A stretch of DNA of 64,000 nucleotides from Saliniramus fredricksonii (GTDB lineage Bacteria > Pseudomonadota > Alphaproteobacteria > Rhizobiales > Beijerinckiaceae): assembly GCF_900094735.1 (NCBI RefSeq), contig NZ_FMBM01000002.1, positions 1,488,001-1,552,000 of the forward strand, read 5' to 3'. The position numbers and the translations under genes were made by a program. The notes beneath the pieces were generated by a model that saw nothing but the letters and a program-made list of their open reading frames with translations, was not told the origin of the DNA and did not search any database. Shown here piece by piece: positions 63,914-64,000 of the stretch (its first letter is position 1; the number at the start of each line of letters is the position of its first letter).

Positions 63914-64000
63914 TCAGCCGATTGCGCGCATCTGCCAGGGCGGTACGGGCTGGAAGCGGCTGACGAGAAAATCGATGAAGACCCGCGCAGCCGGCATCGT
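63914..64000 (-). CDS. LysR-family regulator, C-terminal end (partial)
   Basis: Only the last 28 residues are in the window, ending at TGA 63914-63916 on the minus strand. The sequence PAARVFIDFLVSRFQPVPPW is the typical end of the LysR effector-binding domain, where the ARVFIDFL helix is the last conserved element. It converges on the cyclophilin gene. Confidence 0.7.
   Translation of the reverse strand, partial: TMPAARVFIDFLVSRFQPVPPWQMRAIG

Overview
The window is high-GC DNA from an alphaproteobacterium. Gene content and order point to a Hyphomicrobiales (Rhizobiales)-like organism: rplY-pth-ychF, queA-tgt, ccoNOQP behind a FixK/FNR-type box, pstSCAB-phoU-phoB behind a Pho box, aap-type and TRAP transporters, a small protein next to xerD, and DUF6880 and paired DUF1214/DUF1254 proteins. 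Several exported proteins (PstS, FlgE, the periplasmic cyclophilin) are rich in Asp and Glu, which would suit a moderately halophilic member such as Salinarimonadaceae. That placement is inference. No rRNA, prophage, insertion sequence or CRISPR array was seen. One tRNA (Cys) is present.

Layout. 0-11.3 kb: housekeeping and metabolism (end of a photolyase, cfa, a glyoxalase-fold protein, rlpA, urate hydroxylase puuD, a PLP dehydratase, a CinA/MoaB-fold protein, gpt, xerD, a BASS-type transporter, a DadA-like oxidase, an EamA exporter). 11.8-18.1 kb: a complete phosphate-starvation operon pstS-pstC-pstA-pstB-phoU-phoB, without phoR beside it. 18.3-24.3 kb: a secreted unknown, leucine dehydrogenase, metZ, a low-GC GFA-family gene and metC. 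24.5-26.6 kb: an amino-acid ABC binding protein directly followed by its ATPase with no permease genes. 26.7-34.8 kb: tRNA-Cys, peroxiredoxin, DUF6880, recO, parC, queA-tgt.

34.8-38.4 kb is the most eroded and accessory part: a HigA antitoxin remnant with two frameshifts, a DUF302 gene, a 24-residue membrane peptide, a truncated and frameshifted histidine kinase, a transglutaminase-like protease and an orphan ChrR-type cupin. 38.6-44 kb: alaX, sseA, pncA and a TRAP dctPQM operon. 44.3-44.9 kb: a low-GC convergent pair of small unknown genes. 45-51.6 kb: fpr, divergent fliG and flgE (flgE has a near-consensus sigma-54 promoter), pdxY, the DUF1214/DUF1254 pair and an SDR. 52-58.2 kb: ccoNOQP, rplY, pth, ychF. 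58.3-63.9 kb: a TPP riboswitch followed by a tightly packed run thiM-thiE-thiD, a TRAP solute-binding protein, an unknown, coaD and two cyclophilins. The window ends in a LysR-family gene.

The observations I would follow first are the TRAP binding protein embedded in a TPP-riboswitch thiamine-salvage operon with no permeases, the Tgt enzyme in which three of four structural zinc ligands are replaced, the permease-less aapJ-aapP pair, and the sigma-54 promoter of flgE.
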